Below, piece by piece: positions 28,001 to 43,804 of a stretch of 64,000 nt of DNA (positions are counted from its first letter, which is position 1; each line of letters opens with the position of its first letter). The position numbers and the translations under genes are program-made. The DNA is from Cliona cf. orientalis (lineage: Eukaryota > Porifera > Demospongiae > Clionaida > Clionaidae): NCBI GenBank assembly GCA_963930775.1, contig OZ005692.1, forward strand, positions 11,442,087 to 11,506,086, written 5' to 3'. The notes under the pieces are model-generated. The model had not been told where the DNA came from. It did no database searches and saw only the letters and a list, made by a program, of their open reading frames with translations.

Positions 28001-28990
28001 TGATGGAATGGAGATACTGCAATCCTCGACACACACCAAGACCAATGGCGGCAGCGTCCTCAGAAGACAGAGACACCTTGTCTATGTGAATCAGCTAAAG
28101 AATAGAAAGAGAGGAAGTTAGAACAAAATTCAGCAATGCTTCATAAGCTTCATACACGAGACAAATGCACTTCAATACAGCACAACTATACTTAAGCTTG
28201 CCTTGTGCAAGGATCCTCCAGCAACATACTCCATGATGATCGACAGTTTGGGCGGAGTCTGACACGCCCCCAACAGCAGCACCACGTTAGGATGCCGTAG
28301 GCAGTTCATGACAAATACCTCTCTCTGGAACGAGGCCACACCCTCTGAGGTCAAGAGTCCGGCCGAGAAGACTTTAATGGCGACATCATTCCCCTGCCAG
28401 ATGCCTCGGAAGACCTCACCATACGCACCACGGTCAATAGGACTACCAAACTCAATATCGGCATGATCAACATGCTGAGTCGGCAGCCAGCGACCCCCGC
28501 TAGAAACACTTTTACCAACTCGAGACAACTCAACTGGACAAGGAAAACAGAAAATCAATAAATTAGTGATAGTATGGCAATGATTTGGAGGGAACATAAT
28601 AATCATGATATTATATATTATGAAGCAATATTCTTTCCTTCCGGCGTGGATCAGGACGTAATATCACTGATTACTAGGGAGATCCCCCCTATCATTCATG
28701 ATCATTGGACGGACTCACATACCCAGTAGATCTCTCAGTGTGATGTTGAGATGCACAGCCTCCCTGTTGATCCACTCGCGACATAGGGGACACTGGAACG
28801 TCGGCACTCTCCGGACTCCGAGCTGACCAGCCGTTGATGTGGCCTTAGAGACGAGACGATCGATACACGTCGAACAGAGGGTGTGGCCGCAAGGCATTGA
28901 CATCGGAGCATTCGTTTCCTCCGACAGAATGTTGAAGCAGACGGGGCACTCACAAGCACTCAGTCCCTCCAGCGCGCCCGGCGACGCCAT
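25061..28990 (-). CDS. RING finger - TKL protein kinase fusion protein
   Basis: Ten exons give 781 residues: 28990-28723, 28533-28202, 28094-27878, 27730-27502, 27236-27114, 26827-26528, 26227-25782, 25678-25550, 25447-25235, 25149-25061. A RING-HC finger spans about residues 13-72 with C15, C18, C34, H36, C39, C42, C67 and C70 all present. It is followed by a complete kinase: Gly loop RGAYGEV (124-130), VAIK lysine 143, HRDLKSKN from 235, DFG 258-260 and a SAPE motif. The HRDLKSKN and APEV style is tyrosine-kinase-like (TKL), close to MLK/RAF relatives. Downstream are a Glu/Gln-rich helix (YELAQQLQENEQEAQLERDR) resembling ubiquitin-interacting motifs, a Pro-rich linker and basic or coiled stretches. 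The expected roles are E3 ligase plus Ser/Thr kinase in one chain. The intron after exon 2 has a GC donor. Substrates are unknown. Confidence 0.88.
26269..26461 (+). mobile_element. short non-autonomous element, copy in RING-kinase intron
   Basis: This is the inverted partner of the element at 22696-22912. It starts TTTGCGGGTACTAAATTTAG and ends near a CCCTAAGGTAC word that the other copy also shares. It lies wholly within the intron between exons 6 and 7 of the kinase gene. Confidence 0.7.
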
Positions 28991-29852
28991 AGCTCGATCG
29001 ATCGATGAAGGCAAAGGATCTTAACCTAGATACCCTCGATTGACACATCAATCAAAATTGTGTGCTTTAATTAGAATCCCCCGAGCCACACCTTTCGTCC
29101 CCTATATTGAGCGCACCATAATTATGCGTCCCCCGACCTCACCCCCCTACTCGATCATTGTTGCCTGGAGTAAGGATCGCCTGTGATACTGAATCCACGA
29201 TTAGACGTATCACTGTTACTAGTGTCTATACTTGTACTTGGCATCCATGAATTGACGAGGGAGGTGCTCGTGTCGTGCGTTCCATGGCACTACGATCGTG
29301 AATAGGTAAGTATCGTCACTTCAAATTCAATGCTTGTTGCTATCTATTCTCCAGGCAGTCGTTACTACTCGTAAAGGATGAAGCCAAAGTTGTAGCAGTT
29401 TGCAAGATAACTCTAGAATCTCTAGGGACAGATCTACTAGCTGTATTGGTGTCTATATAATTCGGGTTGGGAGGGGACTACGCATGCGCGTGAAATCCCC
29501 AGCCAAGGAGTACCAGTCGAAGTATAGATAGGGGTGGTACGCGCGCGCGCTCTGATCCTACATTGGATCTTGCAAGAATACACTTTTGCATTGCTATTTT
29601 ATGTAAACTTTCTTTTGATTCTGTATGATATCACATGGCGAACCGATACATAATATTATACTTGTCTGGGGTACCGCCCCCAAATTCGCAGAGCGCGAAG
29701 GACCGGTGCTCTAAATAGAATATTATGCCTGCACGTGATTGATAATTACTAGCCCAGCCCACGTCGCATCAGCACAAATCGCTGTATATAGAGCTAGAGC
29801 TAGAGAATCGGTGCAGCTCTCGTGTTTCGGCTGATTCTAGGCGAGCAAAGAG
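28991..29852. promoter_or_regulatory. divergent promoter region, RING-kinase / AKT
   Basis: The two genes start 862 bp apart on opposite strands. The AKT side contains an alternating GCGCGCGC tract near 29540 and a non-coding leader just upstream of the ATG at 29853. No separate gene is seen. Confidence 0.5.
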
Positions 29853-34704
<4,852 letters not shown>

Positions 34705-35221
34705 CAGTGAAGATTTTTTGACTGACTTTTTTTGTCTCTTTTATTATTTCTTGTACGTAACGTGTGTGCTTTTAACATAACTACATGTACGTGTTGCCTA
34801 GCTACAATAGTGTACATTATGTAGTGCCTTTTTTGTACATATTATACATAGCTCAGTGGTGATTGATTTGATCTGCGTATGCTATTAATTTTGTTTGTAG
34901 TAATTGAGATTGAGTTTTAAACTGACCTTTGCTTTGACATAGAGTGCATGATCGGTGTGTGCATCTTTCACTGCTACACTATAATTTTATTATTATTATT
35001 ATTATAATTAATTTTGATACTAACAAAATACAAGTCTACGTGACCTGCTAATTACTTGCATGTGTATTTTACAGTATATATCCATTCAGGTTGCCATAGC
35101 AACCAACCACTGCATGTGATAACCCAGAATAATAATATTATTATGCAATAATCTTTTAAATTAACACATCTAGCATGAGTGGTATTGCTAGTCCATTAGC
35201 TTACACTAGCCAGTGTAACTG
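34705..35221. other. 3' region between convergent AKT and formin
   Basis: AT-rich 3' flanks of two converging genes. TATTAATTTTG-rich sequence and an ATTATTATTATTATTATAAT tract near 34990-35005 are the only features. No gene is seen. Confidence 0.5.
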
Positions 35222-35937
35222 TTAACATGGTTTATTGGACGAGTGGAGTAGCTTCAGTCGCGATTTCTGAAATCATTAATAATATTATTATTCTTGGTTA
35301 TTAATTTTGGTGGATTAATGAATCCATTACTCACCAGTCCAGTCTGTGACACAGGTTTCATCACCACTCCAGCCCACCGATCTTTCTGGGCAGCCTTTTG
35401 CCTGCATGCATTCATGTAAATTCCAGTATTATACCGTATTGTCAAAAAATTTTGTCAGGAGAAAAAATTTCACAAAACTTGACCACTTGTGCTCATTGGC
35501 AATATTTGAATATAAAATCTGTAATGCAGTTGATTATACATAGGCCTGGGCCAATATTCGTGAATAATTTTTGAATAATAGGCAGCTTCTTGAAAAAATC
35601 GAATAATGGGCTTTTCAACTGCTCAAGGAAGTAGTGCACATACACAATGTGTGCTTAAAATAGAAAACTTGTGTCATGTGACATGAGTCTGTGGTCAAAT
35701 GGAGGAGGCACTTGAGCAAACAGCTCAGACAATTAGTAATCCAGCACTTGTTGGCCAAAGTGTACATGCACATTCTGGTCATATTCATGTTTCATTTGCA
35801 TTTTATCAGCTTTTTTTTAAGAATAATAGGTAACAAATTTAAAGGAATATTTGGCCCAGGCCTAATTGTACATGTAGACTGGGCTTGGTGAAAGTTTTGT
35901 CCAGTAAAATTTTTAGCCGTACAGTACATCAATCTCC

Positions 35938-36017
<80 letters not shown>

Positions 36018-39000
36018 CTTGCCATTGCTCTATTCTTCATCTCAATGCTCCACAGTCCCTGAAACTCCCTCAGAAATGGGCTCCATAGTCCAAAGAAGTG
36101 GGCGGGGCTGACACGCCCCTCTCCACATGGAGCTTCGACACAAAAGTAGCTGTGAGTATTTTCAAATTGCCTCTCAGTGTCAGATAAATGGACAGCCAGT
36201 TCTTTCAAACGAAGAGCACCTACATGTACATTGCACAGACATAATATTATATACAAATGTTCACCAGCATTATGTGAACAATCTAAGCAACCATCAGAAA
36301 TGGCAAGTAGTTTAACACTTGATCTCTGCAAGGAAACTTCTAATCCATGCATAAAATTCAATGCTGGTTATTAGTACAACATGCGTGCCATAAACCTATC
36401 TGTACCTACCATCACAAGCTACACTGCATAAGCATCACTACATACAGTGTATAACCTATCTGTACCTACCATCACAAGCTACACTGCATAAGCATCACTA
36501 CATACAGTGTATAACCTATCTGTACCTACCATCACAAGCTACACTGCATAAGCATCACTACATACAGTGTATAACCTATCTGTACCTACCATCACAAGCT
36601 ACACTGCATAAGCATCACTACATACAGTGTATAACATGTCATTCACTAGAAATAAGAACTCATACTTTGAGAGAGAAAGTGCTGCATTCGTAAGTGTGAA
36701 GCTGAATGGTCTTGTACGACGGAAAGATGGCACTTAGCCACACCCAACTGCTTAGTCAGCAGCTCCAACTCAGAACGCAATTCATCAAATTGGATTTGTG
36801 ATGCAGCTAGGATAGTTGATGGATCGGGAAGGGGGAACGCTGTCAGACCGGAGCACTGCATAACATTATTGCAATTCAATCGTCATGTAGAAGTGTGCGT
36901 ACTGATGACAACTACTAACCTTATGTTTGACAAAATAGGACACAATGAACTGCAGGAGAGTGGTTGCTGTGGAAGGAGCTTGAGCTGAAGTGGGTGTGGC
37001 TTGTGTTGCCTTGACGTCCATCAGTTGCGGCAGCAGACTGAGGTGGAAACCATCAGCTTGACCTCTGACCTTACTGCCATTGTTCATCACATTGCCCAGC
37101 GCAAGTATCAGAGATAGAACGTCATGAAGCTGAGGGGAGGGGGAGAGGAGAGAGAGGTACTACACAGTGACAAATATAGACTGCATGGCTCTAGATACAA
37201 ATAAAAAAGGGCTGCATAATTATTTTCAAGAGGGACAGCTGCTGACCGGTTTCGAGTGTCTCAAACTGTCACAGGCTTTCTGTATAGTGGATAGCTTGTG
37301 AGTCATGGAGGATGCTGAGTCAGCAAATGTGCAGCTGAACAAGAGGCAGTTGAGTCGCTGGGGAAAGTTTGGAATGAGAGAGAGTTGGTAGAGAAATCTA
37401 GATGATGGGTGGAAAGAGAGAAACAGTTGGTAGATCATAAACGTTTAATCTGATACAAGGGTTGGGGGTAATATGTACTTGTATAGGACACACTCATGCA
37501 CATCCCTGTACATGTACATACACACGAGAATGCTCACGTCTCTGGTTTGTCTAGCAGCTGTTTGCTGTTGCCTTGGAGATGACTGTTAATCTTACATAGC
37601 TCTTCGTCAGTTGCTTTCTGCAAACATAACAGATAGTGAACTATTCCTGATCATGAGCTATATTATTACTATTATTCATGTCAGACATTAGTATGGAGTC
37701 AGTCACAGTGGCTCGAGAGCTAGGAAATGCTATAACAAATCTGATATTCCCCTAAAAGATTGTCCTCGAATCACATGTCATGTAATCCCCCTTAACATGT
37801 AATTAGCAAAAGTAGTTGTCATTCAGAGATTTTCTACCATAAGTAGAGATTAGCCCACCATTTCATTGAGTGCTTTAAGACTCTCTACGTCGACCAAGCC
37901 TGTTTCCATGGCAACAACAGCCTGCGTTATCTCATCCAAATCAACATGAAGACTCTTCATTATAATTCCAATGGCCTGAGAACGTTGCCCATCCAGCAAT
38001 CTGATTGGTCGACTGGAACTGTGTTGCCTGGCAACATATGAAGAGGTTTCAGTCTTTTTCACTGCTTGAGATTTTCTTTGAAAGAGCTTTTCAAACTCCG
38101 TCATTTCTTCAAGCACTGCTATAAGAACAACAGCACTGATGGTACGATAATACAAGAAATTTCATCAGGAAATACGCTTTTTTTTCATCACCTACTCTCA
38201 TAGGTGAAATTCTAGAACATATTAATTTAAGACAACTTTTATAGTACCATAAAAGTTCTAATTATAGTGCCACTCTAATGTAAGTGCCACTTAGCATGGG
38301 ATTGATTTTCATTCTAATTACTGTATAGCGTGAAGTATAGTTGGAGATATGAAAATTGGCACCTTAAGTAAGTTTTAAATGTTCTAGTGGAGCACCAAGT
38401 GCGATTCTGAATTCTTTGGCGCTGTAATTAAAATTTTACGGTATTGGCCTTCTGTAATGTAAAAGTAGCTATAATAATATAATAGGCTTGGTGACACTTT
38501 TGTCCAGCAAATATTTCTCAGTGTGTAAGATATGCCTGAGCAAATCTGCTGACCTGGCTCCGATGTGTTGCTCCAGACTATGTCTTGACCTCTGACCTCC
38601 AAGGCAGAGTACTGCAGCTTCTTCCAGAAGAGTGGTTTCAGTGGAACACTTGGCTCATACTGCACTACTCGTCGAGTGGTCATCAAGTCAGGGGCACCGA
38701 TGGGAGGGGGAGGAGGTGGAGCCAATGGAGGAGGGGGAGGGGCCAACGGTGGTGGGCTGTCTCCCATTGGTGGAGTGTCCAGCAGTGCTTGATCCACGGT
38801 ACACTGAGCCAAGGGTAGCTGAGCCGAGGGTAGCTGAGCTAATGTTGAATCTTCTTTCTCACTGTATTGCTCCTGATGAGTATCAAAGGTGGTGACATCA
38901 TTCTCAGTGGCACAAGATCTGCCATCTTCCTTAATGCCTCCACTTGCTAACTCAGGAAACGTATTGGAATGGGAATGGGCCTGTGAAGAAATGGGTGCGG

Positions 39001-40293
39001 TAGTGTTTGCAGCTGCAGCATGTTTTGACGGAGGGAGAAGTGAGTCTGTCTGTTGCTCTGTCTGTTCATCTTGCAGTTCATCTTGGTTGGAGCACTGGCC
39101 TTCAGATGCTCGCTGTAATGATGCTATAATTTCCAGCAGACGTCCCTTGGGGATGGGTGCCCTGGGCAACCAACAGAGAGAGAGAGAGAAATTGGTACCG
39201 TAAATCTTTCGTGTCTAAAATATTTCATGCAATAATTTTTTGCGTTAAATAATTCTCAGATAAACGACCCTCTACTGCAATGTATTTTCGCACGTTTACT
39301 TTCGCACAAGCCGGGCTGTCCGAAAATATGAAATACTAGAGTATGCCACTCACTTGAAAGGGAGTTGTTTGTTAGCAGAGGATAATGAGGTTGCTTGATT
39401 CTTTATCATCTCGTCCTCACTTGGCTCAGCTTCCAGACTCTCTCTGCTCAAAACATGAAGCTTGACTCCCTCGCTCTCAGCTGAAACATTTCCAAAGACA
39501 TTCTCAGAGACTAGCTGATCATAAATCACCACCTGCATGCCAAATATTTCACATTAATTAACACATAATATACGACTATTACCACAATAATAATTATTAT
39601 AGCTCAAAATTTTCAGAAAATCTTATTTTTTGTTATTGAACCTCCAATCATACCTAGGTTGTACCAGTGAGCGACCAATGCATTATATAACCCACGCCAC
39701 GATGGAAATGCACAATAACTTTCTAAATGGTAGTATTGCGTGTGTATTATAATTATGGTGCATTGACATACAACTTTATTGAGAAGGTAATGGAACTTGC
39801 TCCGGAGTGCTGCCCTGTCGCTGGCCACTGGCATCTGATTGGATACACTCTCCGATAGAGTACAAAGTTCATCAAGTGTACAATCCTGCACATTGAATAT
39901 GCAACAACGATCAGCCATCACCACAAATTATGACAAACCATAATATCATCTGTTGACAAACGCAGCCAATAGCACCCGCAGATCCTTTAGATCACCCCCC
40001 CCCCCCTCTACACTCTACCCCGGCAGACTAGCCTGCCTTCAAACTTTATACTCGAATCATGCGCATAAATATTGAGCTTGATCTCACCATTCTAAGAAGG
40101 CGTTGAGAGAGAAGCGCTTCCTAGTTCTGCGCTCTCCGATCAGCGTGCATATGCCCATAGCTACACGAGGTGTTAAAATGTCAAACCGAGCGACCCCGTA
40201 CCAAGTCAAAGATCGGCTATTCTACTGAGTCAGCAAGCTCCATTGCGTGTTTGCGTGGGCGCGCCTTACCACAAGCCAATTCCCCTCATCCAT
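35222..40293 (-). CDS. formin with FH1 and FH2 domains
   Basis: Exons read in frame: 39885-39772, 39532-39354, 39161-38554, 38118-37859, 37617-37538, 37397-37247, 37129-36920, 36855-36666, 36219-36018, 35401-35335, 35266-35222. A tentative first exon at 40293-40270 (MDEGNWLV) joins in phase. An FH1 region of Pro runs (PPPLAPPPPPLAPPPPPPIG) precedes an FH2 domain beginning VPLKPLFWKKLQY. FH2 landmarks include RPIRLLDGQRSQAIGIIM, LHDVLSLILALGNVMNNGSK and SPAHFFGLWSPFLREFQ. Formins nucleate and elongate unbranched actin with profilin-actin feeding from FH1. The N-terminal part lacks a recognisable GBD/FH3 region, so either exons are missing or this is a short formin. The subfamily is not assigned. 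Divergent from RASGRP, start codons 74 bp apart. Confidence 0.88.
35941..36015. repeat. (CT)n microsatellite at a formin splice donor
   Basis: On the formin strand this is a GA repeat that begins directly after the donor GTAGAG of the exon ending at 36018. Confidence 0.95.
36393..36632. repeat. four perfect 60-bp tandem repeats in formin intron
   Basis: Four consecutive identical 60-bp units beginning AACCTATCTGTACCTACC lie within the intron between the exons at 36855-36666 and 36219-36018. I see no mismatches between units. Confidence 0.97.
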
Positions 40294-40367
40294 CTTGCAG
40301 TTTGATTGTTGTCGAGCTCTGATCGCCTGCTCTTGTTGTATACGCTGTGGGTGTCTGTGTGAGTGTG
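40294..40367. promoter_or_regulatory. bidirectional promoter, formin / RASGRP
   Basis: If the tentative first formin exon is right, only 74 bp separate the two start codons. Even if it is wrong, the interval to the next formin exon is under 500 bp, so the transcripts are divergent and closely spaced. Confidence 0.5.
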
Positions 40368-42228
40368 ATGATGGCTGACCCCGACTCTACCATCAGCGAC
40401 CTGGTATCCAGGATGCTCCTCAAGCTAGGTAAAGCTTATGATTGTTGAATCAACAACAACTTTAATATTGTTTGCCCGCCGCCTCTGTGTGTGTAGCTTT
40501 CTCAGTGAGCAGGAGGGTAAATGTGATCTTTGATTAATAGTACTACTGTCTTTTTAAGTATGTTTCTGGTGCTTGTATGTATCCCATGGTACTATAATAT
40601 TTAATATGATGGTACTTGGGCTTTGCTCCCTCAATCGATCAGTGTTGTGAAGCTGTTTACAATGTTATTACTCATACAGAGAATGACGAGTTTGAGAGAA
40701 ACATAGCGCTCTCTACTAGCATGGACTTTGACCCTGCCTACCCCCAAATTCTCCTACTGATGGTGAAGTGGTACTGGAGGACGGAACAGCTTGGCGAACA
40801 CTTAAAGGACCTGTATCCTAAATCCCACACCCTGCACATGCTGACTCAGCAATATTAGCACATTGTCTGTGTGTACATGTATATCAGTTCTGTCAACAGA
40901 AAGATATTCTGCCAAACCCAACGCTGTACAAGTACACACGTATATGAAGCTGGCCCCAAAATACTGATTTAGTATTTGGCAGTGAGTGTGATGCAGTGAA
41001 TCTTACTCTATGGGGTTTCGTTTAAGAGAAGCAACGTGGTATTATGTGAAAGAGCTAAGAAGCTTTACTATTGCATGCATTCACAGCGTTTTGCTTCTCT
41101 CCCTCAGTTCTGTGACAGATATCCTTGACATTCACTGGTGTCTAGATATCAATCCATCGTTCAGCTATGTAAGAGTGAAGCTAGCCCTGCTGTTGTCAAG
41201 GCAACAACAACGAGAAAGTGGGCCATTACCAGAGCATTCAGGTAACTAAGTGAGTTCTTGGACCAAGCTGACTAACTAACTACCTGTTCCTGGAATGTGC
41301 TGTAGTCTTGTTGCACTACATCTCTCCTGTAATTGTCATAAAGTCTGTCAGTGCATGGTTTTCTGTGCATAGCTGTTTGGGCCTCATGAGGGATTCCACC
41401 ACCCACAAAGATGTACTCCACCACTGTGTGGTAGACCAGGAGTAGATAAGGGCTCCTGGGTAGACTGATAATCCCCCAGTGTGTACGCTTTGGTTTGCTA
41501 TCCACTGTCAGAGCATGGCCTGCTTAGTACATAAATACATGTACTTCCGTAATTTGCAAAAAAAATTTCGATTTTTAGTTTTGCACAAAGTGACAAAAAT
41601 TTTTATACAAAAATAGTTTACCTGTACTAACTTATGTTATGTAGTGAATACATGGTGTGCACTTGAAGTTGACGAAAACATTAAGTTACTAACACAACAA
41701 TTTTGCAAACGAAATTAACGTGAATTATGGTATCACATCTCTGGCTCACATATGTAGCTAATCCATGATTCATAAGTGATTTTTTCCAGTGATTGATGTT
41801 GGGGGGGGGGGGGGGGGGGCACTTGCTTGCAAAGAGGTAACAGACCTACTGCTACATGGTTGTTGTTAGTGTGCTAGCTGTGCTGGTAGTTGCTATGTGG
41901 GAGTGTGCCAAATCTCTCTAGATTGTAGTGTAGTTTAGATAACCACCTTTCAGGCTGTGTCAACAGTGAGCTGGTGGGTAGGGGATGTTTGTGGGCTGAG
42001 GCTGGAATAGCAGGACACTGACTCTGGGACATAACAGAACAAAACATATGTCATTAGTGGAACACTCACACACACACAGTGACACACCAGGCCACCTAAT
42101 GTAGACAAGTATGCCTGAGGTATGTAATGCCTGAACTTGGAGTGGAGCTTAATGCATTATTGTCCAATTTGCTACTAATTGCCTGCTGTGTGTCTTAATT
42201 GACTTTACATGTATGGTCTATTAGTGCT

Positions 42229-42292
<64 letters not shown>

Positions 42293-43744
42293 CTTATGAA
42301 GATTCTGGATGGAACATTTTCCGGAAGACTTCAAGCCATCCCATGAGCTGAATCAGCATTTTATTTCCCTGAAGCAGTTGATGCGTGAATGTGGTGACGG
42401 TGCTATGGCTGATTACCTGGACGTCGACACACTGTTAGCTCTTGCACACTAATACACATGCCTTGACACGCTGTGATGTGCTCTCTCTCCTTTCCCCCTC
42501 ACAGTAGCCCCGAGGAAACCACTAGCAACAAGTGGTTCCACCAGCAATCTGTGAGCACCCCTCACCATGGCAATGATATCCGTCGGCACAGCCTTGGATT
42601 TGATGCCACAACAGCACAGGAATTGGCTAAAATTATGGCTGCTCTCGACTATAAACTGTTCAGGAGAATACCAGTGAGTGAAATTACCTGCTGCATTGAT
42701 TGAGGCAAAGTTTAGCTTGGTGTCGATGTGGGTCTCTATCTCTTAGTGTGTGCACCTACTAATCAGCCTGCCTTTGTTTCCATGGCTACAGATTAAGGAG
42801 TTCTGTGTGTATGCTCATGCTGCTAAGCCAACTCAAGACACCCCACGCATCGATGAATGTATCCAGCTCTTTAACGGGCTCACTATATGGGTAGTGTGCA
42901 GTATACTGAAGGAACACTCTGCCTTCAGAAGAGCAGATATCATTGAGAAATTCATTGATACCACTAAGGTGTGTCTTACTGGTTGTGATAACTCCTCTCC
43001 ATGTCTTCATAATATGTTTATGCAGATGTTTTGGAGTATGTAATTATTCCCTCCCCCCCCCCCCCCCCCCCCCCCGAACCCTAGCTCTGTGTACATCACA
43101 TGCACACACCATGTTTAGTGTCTACGGCAACTCCACTGCTACAATACCCTACTGGCTGTAGTGGGAGGACTGAATCATTTCTCCATCCGTCGATTGTATC
43201 AGACCTGGTCAAAGGTTGACAAGTCACTGAAGGACGAACTAACCAAACAAACAATGTTTTTTAACTCACAGTTGAACTACTCTACTTATCGTCAATCTGT
43301 GAATGGTCTCAATGGTGCCTCACACATCCCTGTGCTGTAAGTCATGCAATCAGAGTCATACTCCCGCTCTGAGAGAGAGAGAGAGAGGGGGGGGGGGGGA
43401 GAGGGAGGGAGAGAGTGTATGTGTGTATGTATGCAATGGAGATTTTGTGTGCACTTATTATAATATTGTATACATTGCTGCAGTGGTATTGTATTGAAGG
43501 ATCTGGTAGCTATAGATGCTCAAGCCAAGGACTACAGCTCTGGTGGCAGTGAGCAGCAGCTGGTCAACATGGCCAAGTACCGGATGCTATGGAACCAGCT
43601 AACAGTCTTGAGGAAGACCCAGTTGACCTCTCCAGCCATTCAAGTTGACCTGGATCATATGAGAATACTAAGGGTACATGTCTACAGAGCTAGAAGAATC
43701 AGCTACATTTAGCTTTGCTGGTGTTGGATGGATATTATCTCACC

Positions 43745-43804
<60 letters not shown>

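Noticed and set aside
38585..39203. Plus-strand frames opposite the formin FH1 region
   Set aside because: The minus strand carries a continuous FH1-FH2 frame with correct splice sites; the plus frames are Gly/Trp-rich mirror translations of Pro runs.
40085..40157. Alternative first formin exon starting MGICTLIGERR
   Set aside because: It ends in a phase that does not fit the next supported exon, so the exon at 40293-40270 was preferred, with low certainty.
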